Source: Geosiphon pyriformis (taxonomy: Eukaryota; Glomeromycota; Glomeromycetes; Archaeosporales; Geosiphonaceae). From it: 64,000 nucleotides of DNA. The notes under the pieces are model-generated. The model did not search any database and was not told the origin of the DNA. It saw only the letters and a list, made by a program, of their open reading frames with translations. The stretch spans positions 517,874 through 581,873 of the forward strand of contig JAAOMT010000400.1 of NCBI GenBank assembly GCA_016748015.1. The letters are read 5' to 3'. Below are positions 59,620 to 64,000 of this stretch, piece after piece (the first letter of the stretch is position 1; every line of letters starts with the position of its first letter). The translations under genes and the position numbers were made by a program.

Positions 59620-60000
59620 AGGGCTTAATACTGGGGCATGTCCATGACAAGAACTTTGACTGGAATGGTGATTCCATCAAGAGTGAACAGAAAATTGTCA
59701 ATTTCTCCTACTGGAGTCTTTTTCATGTCATCGGCAGTAACAATTACTGTTTGAGCTGATCGGTTGACATTTCTCTTTAACTGTTGCATTAACTGGTAGG
59801 TAATGATGCTTCCAGCAGATCCACTGTTTAGGATCAAGTGAATTGCCTTTCCTTCGACTTTTGCTTCAGTGTACATAGCAGTAATTGCTTTTTGTTTGTT
59901 GGTGGCTGCATTGCTAAGCAGGAATGGTGACTCATTTGCTTCGAACTCAAAAGAGAATATATCTGAAAGATTGGCATTTTCAGCAATTCTGGCTGGTGAG
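59620..60000 (-). pseudogene. Element G retropepsin
   Basis: Frame 59876-59625: MYTEAKVEGKAIHLILNSGS with the catalytic Asp replaced by Asn, then AGSIITYQLMQQL and VTADDMKKTPVGEI, IPVKVLVMDMPQY. Upstream FSFEFEANESPFLLSN joins it to gag. It would process the polyprotein; the Asn change makes it inactive. Confidence 0.85.
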
Positions 60001-61910
60001 ATTGTGGTATGAATATAGGAAAAGTTTTGTTGTCGTGCTGCAGCTCTACCTTCTGAGAGTGCAGTATGATGAAAATTCTGTTCTTTAGGTATTGTAAGAT
60101 AACTAGGTTGAGTATGATAATGGGTGAGTTTTGGCTAAGCTGGATTTCGGGGAACTAATTGGTTATTTGGGTTGATTCTGTTGTTGTTTGTTGCGAATTG
60201 GTTTTGTGGTGCAAATTGGTTTTGTTGAACCAATCTTCAAGCAGATACTTGGTAATGTTGAATGGATTGTCAATACTGTTGTTGCATTGGCTGTGAAACA
60301 GGTTGATAATAGTCGGTTTGATATTGTGGTCTTGGTGGATAGTAAGCTGGTGGTAATGGTAGTTGGTAATAAGATTGTTGGGGCAAAGAATAACATTAAT
60401 TACTCCTGTTTTGTTGGTCTCGTTGTAGCTTTCTGCAATTTCTTTTCCAGTGGCCAGAGATTTTACAGTAATGGCAATTCTGAGGCTGATTATTAGGAGA
60501 TGATACAAAGTTGTTTTAATTCTGTCTTTGGGGTGGTTAATATCTTTGGGATTGCTGTTGTTGTTGGTTGGTGAAATAGTTTTTGACTTTCTTTGTGAGT
60601 TGGTCAATTTTCTCTTCAGCTGCTGAGCTGGTCTCTTCAATGGCTAAGTTCACGAGTTTTGTACAATTGGCTTCTTCTATGGCCATTTCATATCTCTTTG
60701 CATGCTGAATGACAGAGTTTAAATCTTCTGGGGCATGTGGGTGAACCTTTTTAATCAGTTTATTCTTTAAACCAGTGATAAATTGATCTAAGATTTGAGC
60801 ATTGGAATAATAATCATTAGTTTTAAGTTGGCAAATTTGTCTGAGAAGTTTGTTGAATTTCCCAATATAAGTCATGACAGATTTGGAGGGTTCTTGTTTA
60901 ATATAGCAAAAACAATTTCGAAGTGTAATTGAGGTGTTGTTATCAGTGAATTGTTTTAAGAAGGCAGTTTTGAAAGCTGTCCAGTCATTAAAAAGGGTGG
61001 TCAAGTTTTTGAACCATTTGCCTGCTGTTCCTTTGAGAAAGTAGGGAATTGTTCTTAACATTTTGGCAGCATTCCATCCATTTGCATCTCCAGCTTTAGT
61101 AACTTGGTTGAGCCATTCTTGGAGACTGGTCTCAATGTCTTTTCCATTAAATTCAGGGATTTTTGCAATATATGCTGTCATTTCGTCTTCTTCATTTTTA
61201 CTGTCTATTGATTTTTCTTTAGATATTTCAGAGTCATTTCCTTCATTCGCTGCTGTCTCAAAGTGTTTACTTAAATTTTCAGCTAGAAAGCCAAGGAGAT
61301 TGGAACTAGTTTGAAAAAGTTCTTGTTGTCTGGTAGGACTTCTGGGTGATGTAAAATTTTCTAGTCTTGCAAATCGATTTAAAGGTGAATTAGGTGTTTG
61401 TGCTTGTCCAAGTGAAGCTGGAAAAAGTGTGATAGTAAGTGGAAGTTTTGAACTGGTTTCTTGTTCAGGTGTTTGTAAGTGTTTGGCAGTTGTTTTTGGT
61501 AGTATTGGAGTATTTGGGGTGGTTTTTAAGTATTGCTTCAATTTTTGTTTGTCTTTGTTGCTTGTTTCTGTCTCTGATTCAAAATCAATAGTGTATTAAG
61601 ACTGCACTGGATATGTTTCTTCACAGTACTTGATAATGTTAAAATTAAGTTCTTGAAAGTAAGTGGCAAGTGTTTTACTGTTAAGGTCTTTAGTTCCCAA
61701 TTGTGAATAGTATACTAAATTATTGTAAAGGTTGCTTCTAACTTCTGAGATATTGTAATTTCCAAAAAAATAATTGTTGAAGTGGTTTTTAATGTATTGG
61801 TATACTAATTTCTTGACAACTTCAATTCCGTCTGGAATGTTGAATCTTTGCTTGCAGTAGTTGTAAATTGACTGGTAATACTTTAGAGTTGTTGTGTCTG
61901 GTGTGATCAC
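60000..61910 (-). pseudogene. Element G gag with CCHC knuckle
   Basis: From ATG 61910 (MITPDTTTLKYYQSIYNYCK) to a TAA at 61594, continuing in the same frame to the long part 61541-60537: YIAKIPEFNGKDIETSLQEW, MLRTIPYFLKGTAGKWFKN and FITGLKNKLIKKVHPHAPED, a typical Ty3/Gypsy capsid, then a Gln run. After a stop, the knuckle CHYCKISGHWKRNC lies near 60430-60480, followed by a Pro/Tyr/Gln-rich linker to the protease. Few stops; the best preserved gag here after H. Confidence 0.86.
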
Positions 61911-61941
61911 TACTTTGAAGTTGTTTTTGCTGTGTTGTTTC

Positions 61942-61956
61942 TATGAAAGAGCACCA
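61942..61956 (-). promoter_or_regulatory. Primer-binding site of element G
   Basis: TGGTGCTCTTTCATA two bases inside the LTR; the first nine bases equal the C site. Confidence 0.68.
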
Positions 61957-61958
61957 AA

Positions 61959-62942
61959 TGTTACCGGAGGTTTTTAGTCTCTTTTTCTAAATGTTGTTGA
62001 TGCCTGTTTGTTGTGAATTCACGTTTTCTGGATGTGGTTGAACCTCCAGTAACTGAATTTATTTTCAAATTATCTCCTATAATTTGAACTGCTGGGCTTA
62101 TAAGTGGAATGGCCAATTCCATGCCAGTTGCTTCATGTAGTTACATTGTAGTAAACATCAACTTTTTTCCAGAAATTGCTTGTCTGGAAGCTCATTAAAA
62201 ATGTGTAGTTACTTTGCTGTGAAAGTCAACTCTTCTACAGGAATCTTGTCTGTAGACTACCCTAATGATTATAATATGAAAATAAAAAAAAGAAAATAAA
62301 AGAAATGTAAAAGAAATAGAATTTTATCAAGAAAAACGTTTTTTTATTCAGGCCTGGAGTTACTAACAGTTTACTGAAATTGGTAGCTAATCAATTTCAA
62401 AATGTTAGTTGGGTTTTGGGGATTTTCCAAATGCAATAATTAAAGAATTTGGTTTTTTAAATTATTTGATATTTATTTCTTTTTGTGTGTATAGGAATGG
62501 TTCTAAGTAAATAAATCTAAAGTAAGATATATTTTCTCGAAGAGAGAAGCTTTTCTTTTATACAACTTGTTGTAACACTATTCCATGAACTTGAACTTTG
62601 CTCTTTTCTACAATTTTGTTAAACTAAAGATACATTTCGGCAAACTACAAGTTATTTCTGCAAACTATTAGATATTTCGGTGAACTATTAATTATTTTGG
62701 CAAATTTCTACAAATTTTGGTGAACTTTTAAATGTTACATATTTCGAGGTATTGCATAATTGATCATTACAATTAGGTTACATTTATGTTATATGCAAAT
62801 TGGATTATTAATTAAATGATAATTTCAGACATTTTGCTAATGTAATAAGTAATAATTTGAAATAATAATATATGCTAATTAATAATAAGGATTATAAAGA
62901 TAATTTTATGCTAAATAATATCTCTAATTTTGTTTGGTAACA
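61959..62942 (-). mobile_element. 5' LTR of element G
   Basis: 984 bp, TGTTACCGGAGG...GGTAACA on the plus strand, paired with 53064-54043 in the same orientation. Confidence 0.93.
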
Positions 62943-63354
62943 ATGCCCTTGCCAAGCTGGACTTGCTGACAACAGCAATGTCACTTCTCTAATTTGCAAA
63001 GCACAAGTGACTGGTTACTTTATTGACTTAATTCTAGACAGTAGATTATCTGTTAGTGTAATTACCAAACACTTCCTTAAAGCAATTGGCAGAAAAATTG
63101 ATGAGCCTTCCACCTGACCAATAACCAACATATATGGTAACAAGAAGAAAGATCTGGACATTGCCAAAGCTATTCTTGTCTGCATCAATGGCATTAGTAT
63201 TGAAACTGACATGGAAGTTTCTAAAGCTAAAAAATACACTATCATTGTTAACAATAAGTGGCTCAAGAAAGCAAAAGCCTTACTTGACTATGAACTTTGT
63301 GAGCTAACCATAAGATGTGATGAAAAACCCATTGTGATTAAATGTCGCCATTAG
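62943..63354 (+). pseudogene. Element H retropepsin, right of the G insertion
   Basis: It continues the frame cut at 53063: CQAGLADNSNV, then ICKAQVTGYFIDLILDSR (active-site Gly is Arg), LSVSVITKHFLKAIGRKIDE, one TGA at about 63117, GISIETDMEVSKAKKYTIIV, KALLDYELCELTIRC and a TAG near 63353. Protease of the H polyprotein, inactive by these changes. Confidence 0.82.
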
Positions 63355-64000
63355 ACAACTCCTCCAGCAACCAAACAAAACCAAGAAGATGAGCAGAGGA
63401 ATCAGATGATGAAGAGAGTGATGAAAAAGATGAACAAGAAGAACAAAAAAAAACTGCTGAACTCGCCTATATTACCTTCACCAGCAATGGCAAGCCATTA
63501 AACAATATTAAAGCTGATAAAAAGGGAATCATTGTGAATGGCAAGTTGATCTGCTGGCCCTACTATAATATCCTAAGAAGAACTTATGACCAGAAGCCTA
63601 ACAAGAAAGCCAAGTACCATTATTGATGGCATAGTCCTTATGCCTGGTGCTGGTACAACCAACCCTTGTATTCTTCAAGTGATGAATGCAAATCATGTCT
63701 GATCTATTACAAAGATTGGGAACCAATTAGTTTGATACCTAGAGATAAATTAAAAGAAGTACAAAAGTCTTTTGAGAATAAACCACCTAAGATCCAATTA
63801 TTAGTAGTAAAACAAAGAGAACCCTCTTCAGAAGAAAGAAAGATAGACATTGAAAATCCGTTGACAAGAAACAGTCCAGTTATCTCAAAAGAAGGTAATA
63901 CCCCAGAACAAATCCATGTGATATAACTCACTATTACCACCAGAAAAACTCACCCCATCTATCTGAAGTCTTACCAATCCAATTGCCAAAATAATGAGTT
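63355..64000 (+). pseudogene. Element H acidic linker and cysteine region (runs off the window)
   Basis: An acidic/Lys-Gln-rich stretch, then CWPYYNILRRTYDQKPNKKA and YAWCWYNQPLYSSSDECKSC (63640-63700), a cysteine cluster in the same place as in C and G. The frame 63666-63926 continues DWEPISLIPRDKLKEVQKSF toward the RT leader (THPIYLKSY near 63950). I see no dUTPase blocks between the cysteine cluster and the RT leader, so H seems to lack that domain. Confidence 0.72.

Larger units (their letters stand above)
53064..62942 (-). mobile_element. Ty3/Gypsy element G, complete with both LTRs, inserted in H
   Basis: 9.9 kb on the minus strand with LTRs at 61959-62942 and 53064-54043, about 94-95 percent alike by eye. 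Internal order: gag, protease, multi-CxxC region, dUTPase, RT, RNase H, integrase with GPY/F-like module, third ORF. It separates the H linker (KKKTPKTNKH at 53063) from its continuation at 62943. I see no clear 5-bp target duplication. Stops and substitutions at protease and integrase sites make it non-autonomous, although the RT box YLDD is intact. Confidence 0.92.

Noticed and set aside
60188-60496. 102-residue plus-strand frame (and 61063-61314, 42388-42624 and others)
   Set aside because: Antisense to gag or pol of minus-strand elements; no domain.
39025-64000. Autonomous, active retrotransposon
   Set aside because: Every element read here has stops plus at least one damaged catalytic residue or is truncated.

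Overview
ORGANISM AND GENERAL CHARACTER. The window looks like nuclear DNA of an arbuscular mycorrhizal fungus (Glomeromycotina, most like Rhizophagus). The evidence is the extreme AT richness of non-coding DNA with long (ATT)n tracts, short GT-AG introns, a Sel1-repeat + zinc-ribbon + protein-kinase gene of the type greatly expanded in these fungi, a large LINE family with CCHC, endonuclease, RT and RNase H, and several Ty3/Gypsy families. This is recognition by eye; no database was searched. Host genes are few and stand out as GC-richer islands.

LAYOUT. 0-4 kb: a two-exon gene (minus strand) for a T-box transcription factor, the main host-gene find. 4-8 kb: microsatellite and AT-rich desert. 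8.2-9.9 kb: broken Sel1/kinase pseudogene. 10-10.8 kb: exon-like pieces of an unrecognised gene. 11.7-20.3 kb: one long, decayed LINE (minus strand) flanked by two short, 5'-truncated copies of the same family (plus strand), each with an exact target-site duplication. 21.6-23.2 kb: an apparently intact DNase I-like nuclease with a charged, nucleus-like N-terminal extension. 23.8-27.4 kb: AT-rich desert. 27.4-64 kb: a dense nest of Ty3/Gypsy elements, named here D, F, A, B, C, E, H and G, with two more LINE pieces. A is inserted in B. C abuts a LINE tail whose poly(A) abuts E. G, with both LTRs of about 980 bp, is inserted inside H.

HOW THE PIECES WORK TOGETHER. The retroelements are decayed by stops and catalytic substitutions, mostly transitions toward A+T, but their shared plan can still be read: gag with a CCHC knuckle, retropepsin, a multi-CxxC cysteine region, a dUTPase, RT, RNase H, integrase with a GPY/F-like module, then a third ORF running into the polypurine tract. 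The dUTPase between protease and RT is seen in two separate families (A/C and G). The third ORF is seen in E and G. This composite polyprotein is the best candidate here for a poorly described system. Most intact-looking TE frames are remnants and no autonomous element is demonstrable. No tRNA, rRNA or CRISPR array was recognised.
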